Of a stretch of 8,281 nucleotides of DNA, positions 1 to 5,817 are shown one piece after another. The notes beneath the pieces are model-generated. The model worked only from the letters and a program-made list of their open reading frames with translations. It was not told the origin of the DNA and ran no database searches. Origin of the DNA: Brotonthovivens sp045629925 (GTDB lineage: Bacteria; Bacillota; Clostridia; Lachnospirales; Lachnospiraceae); assembly GCA_045629925.1 (NCBI GenBank), contig JAZQSD010000084.1:1-8281 (forward strand), given 5' to 3'. Each line of letters opens with the position of its first letter. Positions within the stretch are counted from its first letter, which is position 1. A program made the translations under genes and the position numbers.

Positions 1-977
1 TTTTTGATGGCTTTCATCAGTTCTTCTGGATTAACCTTATCAATAACAGTTACGCCATCCTGAATGCTTAGGCGAAGCTTTGTGTTTACTTTACCCATTT
101 CCAGCAAGATACTTTCACCCGCAGATATCTTTGAAAGGTCATCGTAAATGTCATCGTAACATTTTACAGTGATACCATGTTCTTTCAAATACCCATCCCA
201 ATCTCTGGCATTTTCTGGAAGCAATTTCTCAAAGTTTTTCACAACCTGCTTATCTGATTCTTCCACTGGTTTGAAAATCTCTGGTTTTACATACCAGAAA
301 CAATCTTTATCACTCATTAATACATATGAAATTACTACAGGTACATTTGTAATATCTGCCCCACGCACATTCAATAACCAAGCGATATCATAAAGAGAGG
401 ACAATACATGCCATTTAGCATCTGCTTTCACCATTTCTTCTCTTACTCTAGCAAGTTTAGAAGATGCACTTTCACCTGCATACTTTTCGTCTAAAATAAA
501 AGCTGGATTTGTTGGAAATGCTGGTCTGTTATTCCATATTATGTCAACCAAATCTTCAGTGATAGATAAGGACGCACCTTTCTCTTTGGCAATAGATTCA
601 TAATTTTTGCCAGCTTCTGCATTTACAACACGGCCATCAAAACCAAGGGCAGTGCCTTCTACAAGCTTTTCCTTAACGTATTCACTGATTGTTGGAACTC
701 CTTCCATGCCTGCGCGGAAAAGTTCCACACCGCTTCCCTGAAGCTGTCTTTCCGCCTGAATATAATATCTGCCATCAGTCCAAAGGCCTGCTTCCTCTAA
801 TGTGATCACCGCTTCACCTGCAGATCCAGTAAACCCCGTAAGGTATTTTCTCGCTTTAAAATAGTCATGTACGTATTCAGACTCATGGAAGTCTGCTGTA
901 GGCACTACGTACACTGACATATTTCTCTTTCTCATTTCCGCTCTTAACGCTTCTATTCTCATAGCTACTTCTGTCAT
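1..977 (-). CDS. Xaa-Pro aminopeptidase (M24 family), N-terminal part, runs off left edge
   Basis: Partial gene: 325 codons from ATG at 977 remain open to base 1. The protein would remove an N-terminal residue that precedes proline, a cytosolic step in recycling proline-containing peptides. Visible signatures are those of the two non-catalytic creatinase-like N-terminal domains of the larger, three-domain aminopeptidase P type: YLTGFTGSAGEAVIT (about residues 45-59), then GLWTDGRYYIQAER (64-77), ENLVD-like EDLVDIIWNNRP (141-152) and the domain II motif DIAWLLNVRGADI (197-209). The metal-binding catalytic 'pita-bread' domain of the family would follow and lies outside the window, so activity cannot be judged. 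The start is supported by AAGGAGG at 985-991, seven bases upstream. It lies 51 nt behind the dus gene in the same direction, with an 11-bp inverted repeat in the gap. Family assignment is confident. Confidence 0.93.
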   Translation of the reverse strand, partial: MTEVAMRIEALRAEMRKRNMSVYVVPTADFHESEYVHDYFKARKYLTGFTGSAGEAVITLEEAGLWTDGRYYIQAERQLQGSGVELFRAGMEGVPTISEYVKEKLVEGTALGFDGRVVNAEAGKNYESIAKEKGASLSITEDLVDIIWNNRPAFPTNPAFILDEKYAGESASSKLARVREEMVKADAKWHVLSSLYDIAWLLNVRGADITNVPVVISYVLMSDKDCFWYVKPEIFKPVEESDKQVVKNFEKLLPENARDWDGYLKEHGITVKCYDDIYDDLSKISAGESILLEMGKVNTKLRLSIQDGVTVIDKVNPEELMKAIK

Positions 978-984
978 ATCTATT

Positions 985-991
985 CCTCCTT
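985..991 (-). promoter_or_regulatory. Ribosome binding site of the Xaa-Pro aminopeptidase
   Basis: AAGGAGG read on the minus strand, seven bases before the ATG at 977. It fixes the start of a gene whose other end is outside the window. A perfect inverted repeat ends only one base upstream of it. Confidence 0.85.
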
Positions 992-992
992 G

Positions 993-1018
993 GTTGACAT
1001 AAATAATTTTATGTCAAC
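993..1018 (-). promoter_or_regulatory. 26-bp perfect inverted repeat between dus and the aminopeptidase
   Basis: Arms GTTGACATAAA and TTTATGTCAAC (11 bp, no mismatch) flank a 4-base centre. The element lies between the dus stop codon (1029-1031) and the aminopeptidase ribosome site. There is no U-run after it on the minus strand and the stem is AT-rich, so it is a poor intrinsic terminator. A repressor operator, or an RNA hairpin that limits access to the ribosome site, fits better. No known operator consensus was recognised. Confidence 0.55.
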
Positions 1019-1028
1019 TATTTATCTG

Positions 1029-1955
1029 TTATACCGGGCCAAATATCTCTCGTGCTAATCCATCATAATCCGATAATCTCTGACACTTTCTGATTTTCTT
1101 CAGAGTCTTTTCTTTCTCTGGATAGCTCTGTCCTAAATAAGCCCAAAATTCTTTCATCTTAAACAATACAGGTTTGTCGCCCGACAACCGCTCTGTATAA
1201 CCTTTCTGCAGAGCATCATGAAATGCCCTGAGCTGCCGCAAATCAGCTGGCGACTGCCCTTTCAATTCTCCAATCAACCCAGGATTTTTCAAAAGTCCTC
1301 TGCCAAGCATAATAGAAGATAGCTTTGGAAATTCTTCTTCTATCTTATGCACCTCTTCTACCGTGCACAAATCACCGTTGTAGCAAACAGGATTCTTACT
1401 GATCTCATATCCTGCTCTAAAAAGTTCCATATCTGGCTTTCCACCGTACAAATCCTTCTGTGTTCGGGGATGAATAGTCAATTCTTTGATTGGATATTCA
1501 TTATAAATATCCATCAGCTTCAAAAAATCATCCGAATTATGTAAACCTGTTCTGGTTTTTACTGAAATATCTATTTTATTTTTTGAAAAGATTGTCTCAA
1601 AAAAGCTGTGCAGAACATCCAGATCTTCCAAAAATCCGGACCCTCTATGTTTGGTCACCACTGTCTTTGATGGGCATCCAAGGTTTAGATTCACCTCTGT
1701 ATAACCCAGATCAGCAATAGCTTCCTGATATTCTAAAAACAATTCCCCATTGTTTGACAACAGCTGCGGCACCAACTCTAACCCCGGATTGTTCTCCGGC
1801 AAAATATCCCGCATCTCTTTGCGCCGCTTATCCGTACTGTGGCTGGTGGAAATAAATGGTGCAAAATATGCATCCACACCATTGAAATGCTGGTGGTGGA
1901 TATTTCTATATAAATTTCCTGTAATGCCCTCTAAGGGCGCAAAATAATACTTCAT
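1029..1955 (-). CDS. dus: tRNA-dihydrouridine synthase family protein
   Basis: Flavoenzyme (FMN, NADPH-dependent in the family) that reduces uridine to dihydrouridine in tRNA. The 308-residue protein starts MKYYFAPLEGITG, the usual Dus opening of a TIM barrel. Key motifs: NLNLGCPSK (89-97) with the catalytic cysteine at about 94, SVKTRTG (131-137), TIHPRTQ (160-166) with the histidine and arginine expected near the FMN, NGDL (193-196) and MLGRGLLKNP (216-225) for phosphate binding. Length fits the family. The reading frame is open 25 codons further upstream to 2030, but that extension is encoded by a copy of a structured repeat and begins with a Cys/Arg/Lys-rich stretch without family character; I therefore use ATG 1955, preceded by a weak GAAAAGAG. 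Which uridine it modifies cannot be told from sequence. It may be co-transcribed with the aminopeptidase downstream. Confidence 0.9.
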   Translation of the reverse strand: MKYYFAPLEGITGNLYRNIHHQHFNGVDAYFAPFISTSHSTDKRRKEMRDILPENNPGLELVPQLLSNNGELFLEYQEAIADLGYTEVNLNLGCPSKTVVTKHRGSGFLEDLDVLHSFFETIFSKNKIDISVKTRTGLHNSDDFLKLMDIYNEYPIKELTIHPRTQKDLYGGKPDMELFRAGYEISKNPVCYNGDLCTVEEVHKIEEEFPKLSSIMLGRGLLKNPGLIGELKGQSPADLRQLRAFHDALQKGYTERLSGDKPVLFKMKEFWAYLGQSYPEKEKTLKKIRKCQRLSDYDGLAREIFGPV

Positions 1956-1973
1956 AGTTTCTCTTTTCGTTCC

Positions 1974-2032
1974 AAAATTCAGCTGTGCTTCGCACATCTG
2001 CCGTTGCTTCGCAACTCGACAATTTTTCACTA
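1974..2032. repeat. Structured repeat, copy A (tandem pair with 2041-2100)
   Basis: A 59-base unit about 80% identical to the 60-base unit at 2041-2100. Each begins with AAAATTC and ends with AATTTT then CACTA, so the ends can pair and close two internal hairpins. In this copy hairpin 1 is CAGCTGTGC/GCACATCTG with loop TTC and one mismatch; hairpin 2 is GTTGC/GCAAC with loop TTC. On the minus strand both hairpin tips read GCGAAGC, a sequence known to form an unusually stable DNA mini-hairpin. The unit overlaps the N-terminal extension of the long dus reading frame. Confidence 0.75.
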
Positions 2033-2040
2033 GCAGTTCG

Positions 2041-2100
2041 AAAATTCATCTGCGCTACACGCAGATGTCGTTGCTTCGCAACTCTACAATTTTCTCACTA
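2041..2100. repeat. Structured repeat, copy B
   Basis: Second unit of the tandem pair, separated from copy A by eight bases. Hairpin 1 is a perfect CATCTGCG/CGCAGATG with loop CTACA; hairpin 2 is GTTGC/GCAAC with loop TTC; the flanks GAAAATT (from 2040) and AATTTTC (2088-2094) form a 7-bp closing stem, giving a three-way-junction layout. The unit abuts the long hairpin at 2099-2160. The element family is not recognised; it looks like a small intergenic palindromic repeat. Confidence 0.75.
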
Positions 2101-2160
2101 AGCGGTGAGGAAAAAACAAATGCGCATTTCATGCGCGCTTGTTTTTTTGCTCACCGCTTA
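2099..2160. other. Long imperfect hairpin between the NSS transporter and dus
   Basis: A perfect 11-bp outer stem, TAAGCGGTGAG with CTCACCGCTTA, encloses a second stem: AAAAAACAA pairs with TTGTTTTTTT, and TGCGCA pairs with the TGCGCG side around loop TTTCA. The inner part has a GC-rich stem next to a T-run on either strand, so it could act as a terminator in both directions. It lies directly behind the transporter terminator and directly before the tandem repeat. Confidence 0.6.
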
Positions 2161-2166
2161 TTATAC

Positions 2167-2197
2167 AAAAAAAACGACGCGAGAACAACTCGCGCCG
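2167..2197 (-). terminator. Intrinsic terminator of the NSS transporter operon
   Basis: On the minus strand CGGCGCGAG pairs with CTCGCGTCG (9 bp, one G-U) around loop TTGTT and is followed by eight T. It begins 20 bases past the transporter stop codon. Confidence 0.9.
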
Positions 2198-2217
2198 CTT
2201 GATTTCTTTGATTTAAT

Positions 2218-3582
2218 TTACATGGAGAATAATCCAAACTGTGCTAATGTGTAAGCTACTAAAATGATTACTAAACAGATAGGAGCTACAACTTTTACCA
2301 TCACAACATAGAGGCCTTTTCTGCTAAGTTTTTCGCTATTGCGTGTAACTTCTTCCAAAATTTCTTTTGGTTTTACGAAGTAGCCAACAAGGATACATGT
2401 GAGCAGTGCTACGATTGGCATCAGAACAGAGTTACTGATCCAGTCGAAGAATGTCAGGAAGTCCATACCAATAATAAGGATGTTAGACCAAGCACCGTTA
2501 CCCATAGAGGATGGGATACCTAATGCTAAGCTGACAATAATTACGATCACACATGCAGGCACACGGCCAATTTTGAATTTTTCCATAAAGCAGGAAATGA
2601 TGGCTTCCATCAGAGAAATGGAACTTGTCAATGCTGCAAACAGTACAAGAATGAAGAATAATGCACCGATTACTCCACCCATTGGCATTGCTTCAAATAC
2701 TTTTGGCAATGCTACGAACATAAGGCCAGGACCGCTTGATGCTGTACCTTCAGCACCGCTTACCATATAAACAACTGGAACTACCATGAAACCAGCTAAA
2801 ATCGCAACAATTGTATCAAAGATTTCAATCTGGTTAACAGATTTTACAAGGTTTGTTTCTTTTCTTGTATAGGAACCGTATGTGATCATAATACCCATCG
2901 CCAAGCTCATAGAGTAGAAGATCTGTCCCATGGCTGCTGGAATGGCTTTCCATGAGAATCTTGCCATATCTGGTACTAAGTAATATTTGATACCTGCTCC
3001 AGCTCCGTCCATTGTCATAACAAAGATACAGATAACAATTGCAAGGATTAATAACACTGGCATCAGAACTTTACTTGCACGTTCAATACCTTTATTAACA
3101 CCTAAAAGAACGATTACTGCTGTAAGTGCAAGGAAAATTGCGAAGAAGCCTAATGGAGCTCCTACGCTGCCAATGAAACCGCCAAAGAAGGAATCACCAG
3201 CTGCCGCAATACCATTGCCAGATACGAATGTTACCATGTATTTAAGTACCCATCCGCCAATTACAGAGTAATATGGAAGAATGATAATTGGTACGATACA
3301 TGCTAATAAACCTAAAAACTTAAACTTGCTGTGAAGTTTGCCATATGCCATCAATGGGCTGGCTCCTGTTTTACGTCCAATCGCAATTTCTGTTGTCATT
3401 AATGCAAAACCAAATGTTAATGCAATGATGATGTAGACAACGATGAATACACCACCGCCATACTGTGCAGCAAGGTATGGGAAACGCCACATGTTTCCAA
3501 GACCTACAGCACTACCTGCTGCTGCTAATACGAAGCCAATCCCGCTTGAGAATGAGCTACGATCTTTTTTTGTTTCGTTCAT
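2218..3582 (-). CDS. Sodium-dependent transporter, NSS/SNF family
   Basis: Inner-membrane secondary transporter of 454 residues with the LeuT fold; bacterial relatives import amino acids with Na+. The first membrane segment holds the family signature GSAVGLGNMWRFPY (23-36), where the helix unwinds around substrate and sodium. Segment 6 contains GQIFYSMSLAMGIMITYGSY (219-238), and segment 8 ALTSSIS (317-323), which in the family supplies Na2-site Thr/Ser. I count 11-12 hydrophobic segments, and the length matches the shorter bacterial type (MhsT/TnaT-like). AAGGGAG at 3589-3595, six bases before ATG 3582, supports the start. It begins 20 bases after the EFR1 flavodoxin/ferredoxin gene and is followed by a terminator, so the two form an operon. 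The substrate cannot be read from the sequence; an amino acid is the best guess. No MetS-type small subunit gene adjoins it. Confidence 0.93.
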   Translation of the reverse strand: MNETKKDRSSFSSGIGFVLAAAGSAVGLGNMWRFPYLAAQYGGGVFIVVYIIIALTFGFALMTTEIAIGRKTGASPLMAYGKLHSKFKFLGLLACIVPIIILPYYSVIGGWVLKYMVTFVSGNGIAAAGDSFFGGFIGSVGAPLGFFAIFLALTAVIVLLGVNKGIERASKVLMPVLLILAIVICIFVMTMDGAGAGIKYYLVPDMARFSWKAIPAAMGQIFYSMSLAMGIMITYGSYTRKETNLVKSVNQIEIFDTIVAILAGFMVVPVVYMVSGAEGTASSGPGLMFVALPKVFEAMPMGGVIGALFFILVLFAALTSSISLMEAIISCFMEKFKIGRVPACVIVIIVSLALGIPSSMGNGAWSNILIIGMDFLTFFDWISNSVLMPIVALLTCILVGYFVKPKEILEEVTRNSEKLSRKGLYVVMVKVVAPICLVIILVAYTLAQFGLFSM

Positions 3583-3602
3583 AATAATCTCCCTTTCGTT
3601 TT

Positions 3603-4352
3603 TTATAATTCAATCGGGCAAATATAACGCGCCCTGCCGACGCTGTTTTTTCCATACTCGATTGCCTCCTGTGGGCACTTGCAGATGCATGCACAGCAAT
3701 GTGTACAATTATCACCCCACTGAGGTTTACCATCCACGATATGGATGTTGTTTAGTGGACAAACGTTTTCGCAATATCCACAGGACGTACAGTTATCCAA
3801 TGAATAAAACTTTTTCGCGCTGACATAACATTTATAGAAAAGAGAATTTACAAGTCCGCTGCTGACTTTTCCAGCCAATCCAACTTTCTCATCCAACATC
3901 TCTCCATTTTCAATCTTCTTGGCTATGTCATCTATCACAGGCTCAGCCTGTGCTATGATCTGTTTTGACTTTTCTTCATCAGGCACAGGAAACATCAAAA
4001 GATAATTCTCAGGCATAACTACTTTCGCGCAGCCCTTGTATGTAAATCCTTTCGCCTCCCAAAGCTTCCTTGCATATTCACCAGCTCCACCGATACTCTG
4101 TCCGCAAGTAATGACAAAGTAACCATCCGTAGATTCAGTAAATACCGTTTTCTCAATCCAGTCACGAACAATCTGTGGCATCTGCCATGCATAGACAGGC
4201 GCAACAAATATCCATGGTTTCTCAGAATATAATTCTCCAGTATCCATTGATCTGAGTTTTGAGAAAATATCTATTGCCTCGTCATGAAGTTCATTGGCAA
4301 TTCGCTTTGCTACGTAAGCACTGTTTCCAGTCCCAGAAAAATACAAAATCAT
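3603..4352 (-). CDS. EFR1-type flavodoxin/ferredoxin fusion protein
   Basis: Probable cytosolic electron carrier of 249 residues that combines an N-terminal flavodoxin-like domain with a C-terminal bacterial ferredoxin domain. The FMN phosphate loop is FSGTGNS (5-11), followed by APVYAWQMP (51-59) and TCGQSIGGAGEY (82-93), both typical of flavodoxin folds. Two [4Fe-4S] motifs of form CxxCxxCxxxCP are present: C188, C191, C194, C198 and C216, C219, C222, C226. The second carries two extra cysteines, at 220 and 224. I start at ATG 4352 (MILYFSGTGNS) because the ribosome site AAGGTGGG at 4359-4366 touches the other ATG at 4358 but stands six bases before this one. Redox partner unknown. It lies 20 bases upstream of the NSS transporter gene, an operon whose functional logic is unclear. 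Confidence 0.9.
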   Translation of the reverse strand: MILYFSGTGNSAYVAKRIANELHDEAIDIFSKLRSMDTGELYSEKPWIFVAPVYAWQMPQIVRDWIEKTVFTESTDGYFVITCGQSIGGAGEYARKLWEAKGFTYKGCAKVVMPENYLLMFPVPDEEKSKQIIAQAEPVIDDIAKKIENGEMLDEKVGLAGKVSSGLVNSLFYKCYVSAKKFYSLDNCTSCGYCENVCPLNNIHIVDGKPQWGDNCTHCCACICKCPQEAIEYGKNSVGRARYICPIEL

Positions 4353-4358
4353 AGTCAT

Positions 4359-4366
4359 CCCACCTT
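4359..4366 (-). promoter_or_regulatory. Ribosome site that sets the EFR1 start
   Basis: AAGGTGGG on the minus strand. It abuts ATG 4358 with no spacer but is well placed for ATG 4352, so the protein probably begins MILYFSG. Confidence 0.6.
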
Positions 4367-4373
4367 CTGAACT

Positions 4374-4402
4374 AGTCTAACGAATTAACGTTTTTCAGTC
4401 AA
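4374..4402 (-). promoter_or_regulatory. Candidate promoter of the EFR1-NSS operon
   Basis: TTGACT (4397-4402), a 17-base spacer and TAGACT (4374-4379) on the minus strand, 5/6 and 4/6 matches to the sigma-A consensus. Transcription would begin near 4367, which leaves a very short leader that just includes the ribosome site. The 181-nt intergenic region (4359-4539) is otherwise AT-rich and holds no gene. Confidence 0.4.
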
Positions 4403-4539
4403 CTGCATTTGAACAATAAAATACAATTTTTTTCACTTTTTACATGAATTATTTTCACGCAAATGAATTTAAATCACTTAAAAAATTTTTAGATGAATTT
4501 TTTGCAACTTATGTATCCTATCGCTGGCAGCCACAATTC

Positions 4540-4749
4540 TCACGCATCATTTTGATGGATGCTGATGTGAAGTGCTCCAGCTAATATTCCAGAGAATGCG
4601 ATGGAGCCGTATGCGATATTCAAGAGTATCATTTTTCCAATATCTTCCATATTTATAAAATGTCCTAACAGCAAAAGAATTATGCCAATTGCAAAACAGA
4701 TTGGCGTACACCCGAACACAATCTTTTGTTTCTTTGTCATCGTTTCCAT
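4540..4749 (-). CDS. Small two-helix membrane protein, unknown function
   Basis: A 69-residue hypothetical protein starting METMTKKQKIV. It has a short basic N-terminus, a hydrophobic segment at about 11-26 (CTPICFAIGIILLLLGH region), a polar turn with NMEDIGK, and a second hydrophobic segment at about 37-60 (MILLNIAYGSIAFSG), ending in HQNDA. No family recognised. The frame is open to an ATG at 4785, but those upstream codons are the terminator hairpin of the preceding gene; GGAG at 4756-4759, six bases before ATG 4749, picks the shorter start. The gene begins only 12 bases past the T-run of that terminator, so its own promoter has almost no room and expression may depend on read-through from the regulator gene. 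Coding status is likely, not certain. Confidence 0.6.
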   Translation of the reverse strand: METMTKKQKIVFGCTPICFAIGIILLLLGHFINMEDIGKMILLNIAYGSIAFSGILAGALHISIHQNDA

Positions 4750-4755
4750 GTTCAA

Positions 4756-4759
4756 CTCC
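4756..4759 (-). promoter_or_regulatory. Ribosome site of the 69-residue membrane protein
   Basis: GGAG on the minus strand, six bases before ATG 4749, lying between the terminator T-run and the start codon. It supports the short start over ATG 4785. Confidence 0.55.
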
Positions 4760-4761
4760 AC

Positions 4762-4795
4762 AAAAAAGCGACAAGCAGAAAACACTGCCTGTCGC
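4762..4795 (-). terminator. Intrinsic terminator of the helix-turn-helix regulator
   Basis: Minus strand: GCGACAGGCAG pairs with CTGCTTGTCGC (11 bp with one G-U) around loop TGTTTT, followed by TTTTTT. It starts 11 bases past the regulator stop codon and ends 12 bases before the next start codon. Confidence 0.88.
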
Positions 4796-4806
4796 CTATA
4801 ATCATT

Positions 4807-5484
4807 TTATTCAGCAAGTTTTATTGCCTCTTGCATCCTTTCCATTATATATTCCTGAGACGACTTTGAAAGTTGCCCCCAGCAATAGTTAAGTTCGTCT
4901 ACAAAATACTGGTCTCTGTCCAAAAACAATAATGGGGAATAGTTAAGATTGCGCTCTAACTCACACAATACTGCCCAGGCAGCAGAACCACCTTTTTCAA
5001 TTCTTCTGTACTGTCGTTCCTCAATTCCAAGACGCATGGCCATTTTATCCTGATTTAAATATTCTAATTTCCGGATACGCAACCAGAGAGAATAGGTAAG
5101 TAAAGCTCCATCAAATAATTTTAATGCTTTGTGCAATTGATAAAAAATTTCATCCACAGACACGCCATCCATCCACGCAGCATATTCCATGTTGGATAAC
5201 AAAAGGTTTAATATCAGTTTCTTCTGCTCATCGCTGTGACACATTGAAAATATATTCCCAACAGGTCCTTCGACGCATTCTCTCCCCGTGATAAGGTAAT
5301 ACAGATCTCCGCCATTTTTCTTGAATGTTTTCAGGTTATCTTCAGAAATCATGCGTTTCCCAATCTCATGTTCATGGAAATTGTTCTGATGTAATCCCAG
5401 AAGCTGTGACAATTCAGTCTTGCTCAGATTCATTCGCTTGCCATATGCAGTTAAACGTCCCAATGCCTCCAGATAACCTGACAT
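4807..5484 (-). CDS. Transcriptional regulator with two helix-turn-helix regions
   Basis: A 225-residue putative DNA-binding protein. Residues about 8-67 resemble an XRE/Cro-type helix-turn-helix: SKTELSQLLGLHQNNFHEHE followed by DNLKTF, NGGD and YYLITG, the usual 'YLLTG' end. A second XRE-like region lies at about 135-188: NQDKMAMRLGIEERQYRRIE plus LLFLD. A helical middle section (about 84-130) links them. No ligand or protease domain is visible. The frame is open to ATG 5532, but GGAGA at 5491-5495 stands six bases before ATG 5484, and the upstream codons cover an inverted repeat that may be its operator, so I use 5484. It has its own terminator, and the 69-residue membrane protein follows it. 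Target genes unknown; the family-level call is fair, the two-domain reading is inference. Confidence 0.75.
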   Translation of the reverse strand: MSGYLEALGRLTAYGKRMNLSKTELSQLLGLHQNNFHEHEIGKRMISEDNLKTFKKNGGDLYYLITGRECVEGPVGNIFSMCHSDEQKKLILNLLLSNMEYAAWMDGVSVDEIFYQLHKALKLFDGALLTYSLWLRIRKLEYLNQDKMAMRLGIEERQYRRIEKGGSAAWAVLCELERNLNYSPLLFLDRDQYFVDELNYCWGQLSKSSQEYIMERMQEAIKLAE

Positions 5485-5490
5485 GTCCAT

Positions 5491-5495
5491 TCTCC
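5491..5495 (-). promoter_or_regulatory. Ribosome site that sets the regulator start
   Basis: GGAGA on the minus strand, six bases before ATG 5484 and directly touching the alternative ATG at 5490, which argues against the latter and against ATG 5532. Confidence 0.6.
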
Positions 5496-5513
5496 AAACA
5501 TCATTTTGTAAAA

Positions 5514-5539
5514 ATATTCTTTCCAAAATCAAAGAATAT
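5514..5539 (-). promoter_or_regulatory. 26-bp inverted repeat upstream of the regulator, possible operator
   Basis: ATATTCTTT and AAAGAATAT form perfect 9-bp arms around an 8-base centre, 30 bases before the regulator start. A second, perfect palindrome GTACATGTAC lies at 5563-5572. Position just upstream of a helix-turn-helix gene suggests autoregulation. I see no convincing promoter hexamers here. Confidence 0.45.
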
Positions 5540-5614
5540 ATTTGGTTCTATTTTGAACTAATGTACATGTACTTTTAGGTACCAATTTGATGTGATTTAT
5601 CCGGTGACAAAAAC

Positions 5615-5653
5615 AAAAAAAGGCTGCGATACCATTTAAGCATCGCAGCCTTT
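5615..5653 (-). terminator. Strong intrinsic terminator of the SSS symporter operon
   Basis: AAAGGCTGCGAT pairs perfectly with ATCGCAGCCTTT (12 bp) around an 11-base loop; on the minus strand a run of seven T follows. It begins 35 bases after the last small gene. The symmetric A/T ends may let it work weakly on the other strand. Confidence 0.93.
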
Positions 5654-5688
5654 ACTTAGACTTTTATCTAATCTCTCTTATTTTGTTT

Positions 5689-5802
5689 CTAACGATTTTT
5701 TTTGCCCATTGCTGCAAATACGCCTGCACATACACCAAAGGCTACCATCAGGGCGATAATACCGATCATCCAACCCTGTGTTGTTGAAATTGCTAATAAC
5801 AT
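5689..5802 (-). CDS. 37-residue single-helix membrane microprotein behind the SSS symporter
   Basis: Very short gene that encodes 37 residues, starting MLLAISTTQGW and ending in GKKNR. A single hydrophobic helix spans about residues 11-32 (WMIGIIALMVAFGVCAGVFA), with a basic tail that predicts the C-terminus in the cytoplasm. AAGGAGGG at 5809-5816 stands six bases before ATG 5802 and directly follows the stop codon of the preceding 33-codon gene; the gap between the genes is 15 bases. The operon terminator follows. The near-ideal ribosome site, tight packing and clean helix make coding likely despite the size. No family recognised; an accessory subunit or stabiliser of the SSS symporter is the natural guess, since small partners are known for related transporters (MetS with MetP, YjcH with ActP), but no similarity to those is apparent. 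Confidence 0.75.
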   Translation of the reverse strand: MLLAISTTQGWMIGIIALMVAFGVCAGVFAAMGKKNR

Positions 5803-5808
5803 ACTATG

Positions 5809-5816
5809 CCCTCCTT
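5809..5816 (-). promoter_or_regulatory. Ribosome site of the 37-residue microprotein
   Basis: AAGGAGGG on the minus strand, six bases before ATG 5802 and one base past the stop codon of the upstream microprotein gene. This placement favours coupled translation and is strong evidence that the tiny frame is a gene. Confidence 0.8.
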
Positions 5817-5817
5817 A

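Noticed and set aside
1974..2100. CRISPR array
   Set aside because: Only two adjacent degenerate units with no spacers of even length between them and no cas genes; the units are themselves structured, with hairpins.
3443..3823. Plus-strand open frame of 126 codons across the EFR1/NSS junction
   Set aside because: Antisense to two well-supported genes, no family character and no ribosome site.
4750..4785. Extended N-terminus of the small membrane protein from ATG 4785
   Set aside because: These codons are the second arm and T-run of the preceding gene's intrinsic terminator; a better-placed GGAG precedes ATG 4749.
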